61,296 nucleotides of DNA from Candidatus Thorarchaeota archaeon (lineage in GTDB: Archaea > Asgardarchaeota > Thorarchaeia > Thorarchaeales > Thorarchaeaceae), in the NCBI GenBank assembly GCA_029855935.1, contig JAGSHN010000028.1, forward strand, positions 1 to 61,296, given 5' to 3'. The translations under genes were made by a program, and so were the position numbers. Below are positions 9,274-16,798 of the stretch, piece after piece (the first letter of the stretch is position 1; every line of letters starts with the position of its first letter). The notes under the pieces are model-generated. The model was not told the origin of the DNA. It did not search any database and saw only the letters and a program-made list of their open reading frames with translations.

Positions 9274-9564
9274 TCAGTGTGATGAAGAGACTATCTCGCG
9301 TGTCAGCTTGAGGAGTTCCGATATCCTCGGGTCGGCGATGGTGTAGATCTTCCTCTGGCCCTCCTTCCTGTGCTTCAACACTCCCACTCTGACGAGCTGA
9401 CTGAGATACGATGACACAGTCGACTGTGCCAGCTGCACTCTCGGAAACAGTTCACACTGACATAGCTCCTCACTCAGCAACTCGTCGAGTATTCTCAGCC
9501 TCTCAGGATTGCTCAGGGCCTTGAAGAACTGCGCGCACCTCTCGATAGTCCGCTCATCGACCAA
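9274..9564 (-). CDS. arsR: ArsR-family metalloregulator
   Basis: Winged-helix repressor of 96 residues. The helix-turn-helix is LAQSTVSSYLSQLVRVGVL, preceded by ELCQCEL, the Cys-x-Cys site on the alpha-3 helix known from As(III)/Sb(III)-sensing ArsR proteins (classically ELCVCDL). The wing KEGQRKIYTI follows. TTG 9564 has AGGAGG 7 bases ahead. It is divergent from the ACR3 arsenite efflux gene, and the shared 177-base gap holds GGATA/TATCC inverted repeats. Expected action: repress both genes until arsenite or antimonite binds. Confidence 0.9.
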   Translation of the reverse strand: MVDERTIERCAQFFKALSNPERLRILDELLSEELCQCELFPRVQLAQSTVSSYLSQLVRVGVLKHRKEGQRKIYTIADPRISELLKLTREIVSSSH

Positions 9565-9603
9565 CGGCCAGCCTCCTGCAATTGCTATCTCTGGTGTGTG
9601 GTG

Positions 9604-9610
9604 ATTAATA
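9604..9610 (-). promoter_or_regulatory. TATA box candidate for arsR
   Basis: TATTAAT on the minus strand lies about 40 bases before the arsR start codon, leaving room for the AGGAGG site in the leader. Confidence 0.4.
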
Positions 9611-9642
9611 ACAGTTCTGGGTTCGTGAATCTCTCAGAGATA

Positions 9643-9696
9643 GGATATGTTATCCCACAGGACATACATGGATACATCTAAGTTTCTCTATATCCA
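9643..9696. promoter_or_regulatory. candidate ArsR operators
   Basis: GGATA-TGT-TATCC (9643-9655) is a perfect inverted repeat. A second pair with the same half-sites, TGGATA (9669-9674) and TATCCA (9691-9696), lies just before the acr3 TATA-like TTATAA (9704-9709). Repressor bound here could block both divergent promoters. Confidence 0.5.
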
Positions 9697-9741
9697 GATA
9701 CTCTTATAAGTACCCATCCGGGACCACCGCTGCGACCTGCG

Positions 9742-10827
9742 ATGACGGAATCCCCCGCAAGAGGACTTGGACGCACTGACAAGCTTCTACCGTTCTGGAT
9801 ACTGCTTGCAATGATACTCGGTGTCGGGCTTGGATATCTGTATCCAGGAATATCAACAGTGCTGAACTCGCTCAGTGTGGGTACAACATCAATACCGATT
9901 GCGATTGGGTTACTCTGGATGATGTATCCCGTGCTCGCGAAGGTCAAATACGAGAAGATTGGTGAGCTGCGGCGTGAGGGACGCTTGTTTGGTGTCTCAC
10001 TGGTGCTGAACTGGCTCATCGGTCCGCTTCTGATGTTCAGCCTTGCGTGGCTCTTTCTTGCGGACATGCCCTCGTACAGGACTGGCATAATCCTTGTCGG
10101 TCTGGCCCGCTGCATCGCAATGGTGCTCATATGGAACCTGCTCGCTGGCGGCGACAATGAGGCGTGCGCTGTTCTCGTCGCGATCAACTCGGTGATGCAG
10201 ATTCTTCTCTACAGTCTTGAGGCGTGGTTCTACATCACATTCCTCTCGTCGCTGATCAATCCTGCATCCTCGCTTGTGGTAGAGGTCTCCCCGGCGGAGG
10301 TCGCGGTCAGTGTTCTGATATTCCTTGGCATACCACTCTTTGCCGGAATTATCACACGTGCCGTTCTCCTCAGCAAGAGGGGTGCCGAGTGGTATGACAC
10401 GGAGTTCGCACCACGACTGGGCCCTGCGGCACTCATCGGCCTTCTGTACACAATCGTCATAATGTTCTCGTTGAAGGGCGAGACAATCGTGACTCTCCCG
10501 TTCGACGTGGCGAGAATCTCACTGCCGCTCGTATCGTACTTCGTGCTGATGTTCGTATTCTCCTTCGGAATATCGTACGCACTGAGGTTCTCGTACGAGA
10601 AGAATGTCACAATATCCTTCACTGCCGCTTCGAACAACTTCGAGCTGGCAATAGCCGTCGCTGTGGGCGTGTTCGGCATCAGCTCGGGGGAGGCCCTCGC
10701 CGCAGTGGTGGGTCCGCTCATCGAGGTCCCGGTCCTTGTCAGCCTTGTCTACGTGTCCATATGGCTCGGTCGGCACCTGTACGGTCACGGTCGTCCGGCG
10801 ACGGAGGGCCAGTCGTCTGCAGAGTAG
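9742..10827 (+). CDS. acr3: ACR3-family arsenite efflux permease
   Basis: Integral membrane carrier with about ten spans that exports arsenite or antimonite using the proton gradient. The family-defining segment GLARCIAMVLIWN with its essential Cys is present, followed by LAGGDNEACAVLVAINS; the second half holds FTAASNNFELAIAVAVGVFG, the other conserved ACR3 block. At 361 residues it is full length. The TATA-like TTATAA at 9704-9709 lies about 35 bases ahead of ATG 9742, with no strong ribosome-binding site, so the leader is short. It is divergent from its likely regulator ArsR. No arsenate reductase gene lies nearby. Confidence 0.93.
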   Translation: MTESPARGLGRTDKLLPFWILLAMILGVGLGYLYPGISTVLNSLSVGTTSIPIAIGLLWMMYPVLAKVKYEKIGELRREGRLFGVSLVLNWLIGPLLMFSLAWLFLADMPSYRTGIILVGLARCIAMVLIWNLLAGGDNEACAVLVAINSVMQILLYSLEAWFYITFLSSLINPASSLVVEVSPAEVAVSVLIFLGIPLFAGIITRAVLLSKRGAEWYDTEFAPRLGPAALIGLLYTIVIMFSLKGETIVTLPFDVARISLPLVSYFVLMFVFSFGISYALRFSYEKNVTISFTAASNNFELAIAVAVGVFGISSGEALAAVVGPLIEVPVLVSLVYVSIWLGRHLYGHGRPATEGQSSAE

Positions 10828-10832
10828 TGGGT

Positions 10833-10861
10833 AGAGGGGAGTCTGCTCCCTCCTCCCCTCT
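10833..10861 (+). terminator. hairpin after acr3
   Basis: AGAGGGGAG and CTCCCCTCT form a 9-bp stem with an 11-base loop directly after the acr3 stop. No T-run follows, so termination is inferred from position. Confidence 0.4.
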
Positions 10862-10971
10862 CACAGCAGCCTAGAACGATAGTCGCACGACACAAGGGCA
10901 ATCGCCATCGACTGGGAACATTCAAATTACAGTCTTCCACCCTGCCAGTCCAGTGAAGAGAGGCGACCCCA

Positions 10972-12519
10972 ATGGCCACAGAGAAGTTCAGACAGCTGGA
11001 AGAGTTGCGCGAGAAGGCAAAAGAGGCTGGCGGAAAGGAGAGGATCAAGCGCCAGCACTCTCAGGGGAAGTATACGGCTCGGGAGCGAATTCTCAAGCTT
11101 CTCGACCCGGGCTCCTTTGTGGAGATTGACGAGTTCGTCGTCCACCGATGCACAGACTTTGGGATGGAGAAGAAGAAGGTCTTGGGCGATGGCGTGATCA
11201 CGGGCTACGGGACGATTGATGGGCGAAAGGTCTTCGTGTTCAGCCAGGACTTCACCGTGTTCGGCGGTTCACTGTCCGAGATGTACGGCAAGAAGGTATG
11301 CAAGATAATGGACATGGCGATGGATGTCGGCGCTCCGGTCATTGGTCTCAATGATGGTGCTGGCGCCCGGGTGCAGGAGGGCGTCAAGGCGCTTGCGGCC
11401 TACGCTGACATATTCTATCGCAACACAATCGCCAGCGGCGTGATCCCTCAGATAAGTGCAATTATGGGACCCTGTGCAGGTGGTGCGGTCTACAGTCCAG
11501 CGGTCACAGACTTCATCCTAATGGTCAAGGGCACCTCTCACATGTTCATCACCGGCCCTGATGTGATCAAGACTGTGACGGGCGAGGAGGTCACCTTTGA
11601 GGAACTCGGCGGGGCCATGAAGCATGCCTCAGTGAGTGGAGTGGCCCACTTCGCCTCAGAGAATGAGGACGAGTGCCTTGAGCAGATTCGGACGCTGCTC
11701 AGTTTCATCCCGAGTAACAACTTGGAGGACCCGCCGCGTGTGAACACGGGTCATGCTCCCGATGATGTGGACATGTCCATTGACGAGGTCGTCCCTGATG
11801 ACCCGAACAAGCCGTATGACATGCGTGACGTCGTGACCAAGCTGGTCGACAACGGCTATTTCTTCGAGGTCCACGAACACTGGGCCCAGAACGCGATTGT
11901 GGGATTTGCCCGATTCGACGGACGTGCTGTGGGCATTGTGGGCAATCAGCCAATGCACCTTGCAGGGACTCTCGACATAAACGCGTCGGACAAGATCTCG
12001 CGCTTTGTGCGATTCTGCGACGCGTTCAACATTCCTATTGTGACGTTCATGGATGTCCCCGGCTATCTCCCAGGCACGGCTCAAGAGTGGGGCGGCATCA
12101 TCAGGCACGGCGCCAAGATACTGTACGCATTCAGTGAGGCCACGGTGCCCAAGATAACGGTCATCACGCGAAAGGCCTACGGCGGGGCCTACGATGTTAT
12201 GAGCAGCAAGAATCTCGGTGCTGACCTAGTTCTTGCGTGGCCCACTGCGGAGATAGCGGTGATGGGCCCGCAGGGCGCGTGCAACATCATCTTCCGGAAG
12301 GAGATACAGGCTGCGAAGGATCCTGATGCCAAGAGGCAGGAGCTGATAGCTCAGTACCGTGCCAAGTTTGCCAACCCGTATGTCGCGGCGGAGCTTGGCT
12401 ACATCGACAAGGTCGTTCTACCCCACGAGACAAGACCGCTGATATGCCAGGGACTCGAGCTCTTCAGCAGCAAGAGAAAGAGCCGTCCGCCAAAGAAGCA
12501 CGGGAACATCCCTCTATAG
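10972..12519 (+). CDS. pccB: acyl-CoA (propionyl/methylmalonyl-CoA) carboxyltransferase subunit, 12S type
   Basis: Carboxyltransferase beta subunit moving CO2 between biotin and an acyl-CoA. It begins with the family helix ([20 protein letters not shown]) and shows [27 protein letters not shown], the oxyanion-hole block [27 protein letters not shown]-like [17 protein letters not shown], and [13 protein letters not shown] near the end. At 515 residues it is full length. The residue after GYLPGT... that sets acyl chain preference cannot be judged without alignment. With the 5S-type subunit and the biotin carrier downstream and no biotin carboxylase in the window, it may act in a transcarboxylase or share a distant carboxylase. 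Confidence 0.93.
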   Translation: MATEKFRQLEELREKAKEAGGKERIKRQHSQGKYTARERILKLLDPGSFVEIDEFVVHRCTDFGMEKKKVLGDGVITGYGTIDGRKVFVFSQDFTVFGGSLSEMYGKKVCKIMDMAMDVGAPVIGLNDGAGARVQEGVKALAAYADIFYRNTIASGVIPQISAIMGPCAGGAVYSPAVTDFILMVKGTSHMFITGPDVIKTVTGEEVTFEELGGAMKHASVSGVAHFASENEDECLEQIRTLLSFIPSNNLEDPPRVNTGHAPDDVDMSIDEVVPDDPNKPYDMRDVVTKLVDNGYFFEVHEHWAQNAIVGFARFDGRAVGIVGNQPMHLAGTLDINASDKISRFVRFCDAFNIPIVTFMDVPGYLPGTAQEWGGIIRHGAKILYAFSEATVPKITVITRKAYGGAYDVMSSKNLGADLVLAWPTAEIAVMGPQGACNIIFRKEIQAAKDPDAKRQELIAQYRAKFANPYVAAELGYIDKVVLPHETRPLICQGLELFSSKRKSRPPKKHGNIPL

Positions 12520-12628
12520 GTGCAGTCCGTAGTAGTATCATACGGCGAAACGTTGGCGATCCGGTGCTCAGACGGAGGGACGGAGTAGTCTCGGAAGAGA
12601 GTAACTACCTCAGACACGAGTTCTACTG

Positions 12629-12645
12629 TAATAGGAATGCTATTA
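12629..12645. promoter_or_regulatory. inverted repeat TAATAG/CTATTA
   Basis: TAATAG-GAATG-CTATTA is a perfect 6-bp inverted repeat with a 5-base spacer ahead of the small winged-helix gene. The same GTAATAG core stands upstream of other genes in the window (28906, 29421, 53037). Confidence 0.35.
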
Positions 12646-12711
12646 TCTCAGCTTGTCAACGGGATGAACGCCAGCCCTCGAGGGCTGACGGAGGACGTGG
12701 GCGGATCTATT

Positions 12712-13053
12712 ATGGACATAATCATCATTGTGATCGAGTTGACTGATGGGCGAGTGAGGACGCTTCGTGACCTTGCTGAGTATGTCAAGGGCAACGTCAA
12801 CGTGCAATCGTATGACGTCTACTCTCAGCCTGGACTGTTCAGCGGCAAACGCACGATGGAAGGTGAGGTCGGGGGCGCTGCAACACTTGCTGGATGCATG
12901 CGGGTCCTCACCGATATGATCGGACTGACAGAGTCACAGGCGCAGAGAGCCATCAGTGCCCTCGAAGATGCAGGGTTCATCCGAGTCAACAGGGAGCTAT
13001 TCGTCGACCTCGATACGGGGAAGCGTCACAGGCTTGTGCAGTTCCTGGTATGA
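12712..13053 (+). CDS. small winged-helix protein, function unknown
   Basis: About 113 residues. The N-terminal half is a mixed segment (IELTDGRVRTLRDLAEYV, then a Gly-rich stretch near EGEVGGAATLAG) and the C-terminal half is a helix-turn-helix with wing (LTESQAQRAISALEDAGFI then RELFVDLDTGKRHRLVQF). I do not recognise a named family. The start is uncertain: ATG 12637, ATG 12664 and ATG 12712 share the frame, and 12712 is chosen because coding character is poor before it. It lies between the 12S-type and 5S-type carboxyltransferase genes, so local regulation of that operon is a reasonable guess only. Confidence 0.6.
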   Translation: MDIIIIVIELTDGRVRTLRDLAEYVKGNVNVQSYDVYSQPGLFSGKRTMEGEVGGAATLAGCMRVLTDMIGLTESQAQRAISALEDAGFIRVNRELFVDLDTGKRHRLVQFLV

Positions 13054-13126
13054 GATGTATCGAGAATCGGGTCGACACTCCGTGCTCAATGACCCCCTCT
13101 GGTGGCTAGCCGCGATAACTGAATCT

Positions 13127-13136
13127 CTTTATAGTG
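13127..13136 (+). promoter_or_regulatory. TATA box candidate for the 5S-type carboxyltransferase
   Basis: CTTTATAGTG is centred about 33 bases ahead of ATG 13165, so the transcript would have only a few leader bases. Confidence 0.5.
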
Positions 13137-13164
13137 TAATTCCAACAGAGACTGTGAGCCAGCG

Positions 13165-14754
13165 ATGACTAGGCTGAAGATAACGGACACGGTCCTCCGG
13201 GATGCGCACCAGTCCCTTCTTGCCACGAGAATGCGGACTGAGGACATGCTCCCGATCTGCGACAAGCTCGACCGGGTGGGCTACCACTCCCTTGAGATGT
13301 TCGGCGGTGCGACGTTCGACTCTATGATGCGGTTCCTCGACGAGGATCCCTGGGAGCGTCTTGAGGCCCTGCGTGATGCTCTCCCGCACACCAAGCTCCA
13401 GATGCTTCTGAGGGGCCAGAACTGCGTTGGCTATCGTGCATATCCGGACGATGTCTTGGAGGCCTTCGTCAAGTACGCCGTGGAGGGCGGCATTGACATC
13501 TTCCGAATCTTCGACGCACTGAATGACATCCGCAATATGGAGGCCGCAATGAAGTTTGTCAAGCGCGAGGGCGGTCATGTTCAGGCCAGCATCTGTTATA
13601 CAATCAGCCCAGTCCACACGGTCGACAAGTTTGTGGAAATGGCTCAGGAGCTGGCAGCGAGGGATGCCGACTCGATATGCATCAAGGACATGGCTGGGCT
13701 CATCTCTCCACAGGTGGCCTATGAGCTGGTCAAGCGCCTGAAGGAGGATGTGGGCCTACCGGTCCAGCTGCACTCCCACTACACGAGCGGGATGGCGTCT
13801 ATGGCCTATCTACGTGCTGCAGATGCTGGCGTTGACGTGGTCGACTGCGCCATCTCCTCGCTGTCATTGGCGACCTCACAACCTGCAACAGAGTCCATAG
13901 TTGAGGCATTGAAGGGGACCTCACGAGACACGGGTCTGGATGTCAATCTCCTCTCAGAGATTGCCGACTACTTCAGAAAGGTCCGTGCCAAGTACTCGGC
14001 CTTTGAGGGTAGCCTCAAGGGCGTGAATCCGCGTGTGCTGGTGTTCCAGATCCCTGGAGGTATGCTCTCCAACCTCGACGCGCAGCTGAGGGAGCAGAAC
14101 GCGCTGGACCGTTATGACGAGGTCCTTGAGGAGGTCCCAAGGGTCAGGGCAGAGCTCGGTTATCCTCCGCTAGTGACTCCGTCCAGTCAGATTGTGGGGA
14201 CCCAGGCCACGCTGAACGTCATCACTGGGGAGCGTTACAAGATCGTGCCTCATGAGGTCAAGCAGTACGTCCGTGGCTACTACGGAAGGCCGCCAGCGCC
14301 CATCGACCCGAAGATAAAGAAGCTGATCATTGGCGACGAGGAACCCATTGACTGTCGCCCAGCAGACCTTCTCGAGCCCGAGCTGGCAAAGGCGCGTGAG
14401 GCCCTGAAGGACATTCCCCACGATCCACGTGACGAGGTGTCCTATGCTCTCTTCCCACAGTACGCATTGGAGTTTCTCAAACGGAAGGCTCAGCGGCTCG
14501 CTCAGGGTGGCCTCACTCCCGAGAAGGAGGCAGCCCTGATTGCAGCGGCTCTTCATATGAGCAGTCGCTCTATGCGTGTTGCAGGCGTTGCAGCTCGCGT
14601 CGGCTCAGCCTGGGCTGCAAACGGACGAGAGGAGCTCGTGGAGGCAGGCTCCGCGGTCTACGCTACGACACGATGGGAGCGGGCCGAGTCGGTCTGGGCG
14701 AGCATGGGCCGCCGTGAGATAATGCGTCGCAATCTCAACGGAGGCGTGCCGTGA
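13165..14754 (+). CDS. pyruvate/oxaloacetate carboxyltransferase, 5S-type subunit
   Basis: DRE-TIM metallolyase-type carboxyltransferase of the PycB / OadA / transcarboxylase-5S family, which moves carboxyl groups between pyruvate or oxaloacetate and carrier-bound biotin. Key elements are TDTVLRDAHQSLLATRMRT (metal Asp), RGQNCVGYRAYPDD, SICIKDMAGLISP with the Lys that is carbamylated in relatives, and the metal-binding HSHYTSGMA. The PYC_OADA region follows (GGMLSNLDAQL...GTQATLNVITGERYK). Residues beyond about 450 form a helical tail with two related motifs, SAWAANGREELV and SVWASMGRREIM, and no biotin domain, which is encoded by the next gene. The stop overlaps the next start by one base. 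Confidence 0.92.
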   Translation: MTRLKITDTVLRDAHQSLLATRMRTEDMLPICDKLDRVGYHSLEMFGGATFDSMMRFLDEDPWERLEALRDALPHTKLQMLLRGQNCVGYRAYPDDVLEAFVKYAVEGGIDIFRIFDALNDIRNMEAAMKFVKREGGHVQASICYTISPVHTVDKFVEMAQELAARDADSICIKDMAGLISPQVAYELVKRLKEDVGLPVQLHSHYTSGMASMAYLRAADAGVDVVDCAISSLSLATSQPATESIVEALKGTSRDTGLDVNLLSEIADYFRKVRAKYSAFEGSLKGVNPRVLVFQIPGGMLSNLDAQLREQNALDRYDEVLEEVPRVRAELGYPPLVTPSSQIVGTQATLNVITGERYKIVPHEVKQYVRGYYGRPPAPIDPKIKKLIIGDEEPIDCRPADLLEPELAKAREALKDIPHDPRDEVSYALFPQYALEFLKRKAQRLAQGGLTPEKEAALIAAALHMSSRSMRVAGVAARVGSAWAANGREELVEAGSAVYATTRWERAESVWASMGRREIMRRNLNGGVP

Positions 14755-15290
14755 TGAGCGAGGAGTACGACATAGAGCTTGACGGACAGAAGTTCAGGGT
14801 CGGCATTCAGCGTCTGGACGAGGGCGGCCTGCTGGTCGTCAGTGTCGACGGCCAGAGCTACACTCTCAAGCCCATAGAGAATCCCGACGGCTCGTGGACG
14901 ATCAACGACACTGCCTCGGACCATATGCTTCGTGTTCTCAACAGATCCGGCTCGTCCGTCAAGGTGGAGCTGGATGGGCGGGAGCGAGAGATACAGTGGT
15001 CACGTGTCAGGAGGCAGGCTGCCGCGGCCGCTGTTGCCTCGGCAGGGGTATCACCGGGACCAGCGGGTAAGAAGGTGGAGGGAGGTGTCTATCCCCCGAT
15101 GCCTGGCAAGATAACAGAGGTCAAGGTCAAGGTGGGCGACGAGGTCCACGCGGGCGACACGGTGTGCGTCCTCGAGGCAATGAAGATGTTCAACGAGCTG
15201 AAGGCGCCCTGTGATGGGGTGGTGAAGGAGGTGAACATCGAAACGGGGTCCTCGGTGACACCAGCTGACCTCCTTGTCCTGATAGAATGA
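14754..15290 (+). CDS. biotin carboxyl carrier protein
   Basis: Carrier subunit of 178 residues. The C-terminal 75 residues form the biotinyl domain (PPMPGKITEVKVKVGDEV) with the acceptor Lys (about residue 144) in EAMKM. The N-terminal 90 residues are a beta-rich domain (YDIELDGQKFRVGI, LLVVSVDGQSYTLKP) seen in archaeal and transcarboxylase-type carriers, and an Ala-rich linker joins them. ATG 14754 overlaps the previous stop, GGAGG lying 10 bases ahead, so the two are translationally coupled. It should be biotinylated by the ligase at 7551-8333. Confidence 0.94.
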   Translation: MSEEYDIELDGQKFRVGIQRLDEGGLLVVSVDGQSYTLKPIENPDGSWTINDTASDHMLRVLNRSGSSVKVELDGREREIQWSRVRRQAAAAAVASAGVSPGPAGKKVEGGVYPPMPGKITEVKVKVGDEVHAGDTVCVLEAMKMFNELKAPCDGVVKEVNIETGSSVTPADLLVLIE

Positions 15291-15296
15291 TGGGCG

Positions 15297-16472
15297 GTGT
15301 CACACGTGCGCCCCGTTTATGCAATAGGAGTGGGGATGACACGGTTCGGTCGTCTGGAGGAGTCTATTGTTGAGCTTGCACGATGGGCGTCACTTGAGGC
15401 GATTCGAGATGCCCACGCAGACGATGAACGACTCGACCGCGTGATAGTCGCCACACAGAACCCCGACGAGTTCACTGGTCGAGGACATCTCTCCACACTT
15501 GTCACAGATGATCTTGGTCTTGTGCCCGCGGCAGCCACACGTGTGGAAACCGGTCCGTCCTCCGGCGCCAGCGCGTTCGAGGCAGGTGTTGCTTTCATAG
15601 GTGCTGGTCTTGCGGATCTTGTGCTTGTAGTCGGTGTCGAGAAGATGTCAGAGGTCGACCGTGGGACGGCCTCTTCGATTCTGGCCAAGATGATGTCCTA
15701 CGAGAACGAGACGGTCTATGGCGGGACGCCCGCGACACTGGCAGCACTGATTGCCCGTAGATATATGCACGACTACGGACTGAGCAGGGAGGACCTTGCT
15801 CTCATCCCAGTCAAGGCTCATCAGAACGGCTCTCACAACCCGCTTGCCCACTTCAGAAAGGTCATCACTGTGGACAGCGTTCTGAATGCTCCAGTCGTGG
15901 CTTCACCTCTCACTCTCTTCGACTGTTGTCCGACAAGCGATGGTGCTGCTGCGGTTGTTCTCGCCTCAGAGGAGGTGATGCACCGACTTGGGGTCAGAGA
16001 CCGCTCTGTGAGGGTCCTCGGCGTGGGCCATGCCACCGACCATATGGCCGTTCAGCACAGGCTCTCTCTGACATCATTGTCAGCCACTGTGAACGCAGCC
16101 CGTGCTGCCCTTGGGATGGCACGCCTGAGTATCAAGGACATTGATGTGTGGGAGTTGCACGACGCCTTCTCCATTCTTGAGCTGATTGATATGGAGGACC
16201 TGGGTCTTGCGCCAAGAGGGCGTGCCATAGACCTTCTGCGTGACGGGACGACAAGTATCGATGGTACTGCGCCCGTGAATACGACGGGTGGGCTCAAATC
16301 GAGAGGTCATCCAACTGGTGCCACGGGCCTTGCCCAGATACGTGATCTCGTCACGCAGATTCGAGGAGAGGCTCCAAAGCCGCTGCAGGTCTGTGACGCT
16401 GAGATTGGCCTCAGTCACAACATCGGTGGTTTCGGCAACAATATGGTTGTCACAGTCATTGGTCGAGTATAG
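15297..16472 (+). CDS. thiolase-fold protein lacking the nucleophilic Cys
   Basis: SCP2-thiolase-like protein of 391 residues. Conserved features are IGVGMTRFGRL at the start, SDGAAAVVLAS, WELHDAFSILELI with the His of the thiolase fold, and GLKSRGHPTGATGLAQI. At the nucleophile position, where true thiolases have C-A-S-G, this protein reads ETGPSSGASAF, so Pro87 replaces Cys; the C-terminal Cys is also replaced (SHNIGGFGNN). Classical acyl transfer is therefore unlikely. Cys-less relatives such as Ltp2 are retro-aldolases working with a DUF35 partner. It lies 7 bases after the biotin carrier gene, starting with GTG, and is probably in the same transcript. Confidence 0.82.
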   Translation: MSHVRPVYAIGVGMTRFGRLEESIVELARWASLEAIRDAHADDERLDRVIVATQNPDEFTGRGHLSTLVTDDLGLVPAAATRVETGPSSGASAFEAGVAFIGAGLADLVLVVGVEKMSEVDRGTASSILAKMMSYENETVYGGTPATLAALIARRYMHDYGLSREDLALIPVKAHQNGSHNPLAHFRKVITVDSVLNAPVVASPLTLFDCCPTSDGAAAVVLASEEVMHRLGVRDRSVRVLGVGHATDHMAVQHRLSLTSLSATVNAARAALGMARLSIKDIDVWELHDAFSILELIDMEDLGLAPRGRAIDLLRDGTTSIDGTAPVNTTGGLKSRGHPTGATGLAQIRDLVTQIRGEAPKPLQVCDAEIGLSHNIGGFGNNMVVTVIGRV

Positions 16473-16773
16473 TCCTCTCTGAACCGTAGTGTGGCGAAAC
16501 GCGTTGCAGAATGGTCTATGGTCCCTGAGATCGCCTGTAGTCACCACATCTCTCCGTACATGGAAGGCCGCGGTCCATCCAAGATTTGCTTATTAATCTC
16601 GCATTGGATTCTGTCTGCCGTTAGAGCTGGGACTCATCCGGGCCAATCCTACCGCTGGTTCAATTGGGGACCAAATCCGCATCCATGGTTCCGTTCGACT
16701 ATGTCTGCGGGGGTCCGACCTGTCCCAGATGTGAAGATTGCCTGTCGAAGTGCTGTCAAGGAGAACGGAAATC
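16473..16773. other. gap with promoter and long leader
   Basis: This 301-base stretch holds no tRNA-like or long coding feature. A TATA-like TTATTAAT at 16590-16597 would start transcription near 16617, giving a leader of roughly 155 bases before ATG 16774. A small Cys-rich reading frame (16685-16798) lies inside that leader. Confidence 0.5.
16590..16597 (+). promoter_or_regulatory. TATA box candidate for the longin/surface-protein operon
   Basis: TTATTAAT is the only good TATA-like stretch in the gap before the longin-winged-helix gene. The resulting leader is unusually long for this genome. Confidence 0.4.
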
Positions 16774-16798
16774 ATGCCACTTGGTCTTGCCGTACTGA
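16685..16798 (+). CDS. possible 37-residue Cys-rich peptide
   Basis: An ATG-started frame in the leader of the next gene encodes a peptide with seven Cys, including CPRCEDCLSKCC, a spacing that could bind zinc or an iron-sulfur cluster. It overlaps the start of the longin-winged-helix gene in another frame by 25 bases. No clear ribosome-binding site is seen. It could be a real small metal-binding protein, a regulatory leader peptide, or chance; I cannot decide from sequence. Confidence 0.25.
   Translation: MVPFDYVCGGPTCPRCEDCLSKCCQGERKSCHLVLPY

Noticed and set aside
15297-16472. calling this protein a normal acetyl-CoA acetyltransferase
   Set aside because: The catalytic Cys is missing in both conserved places.
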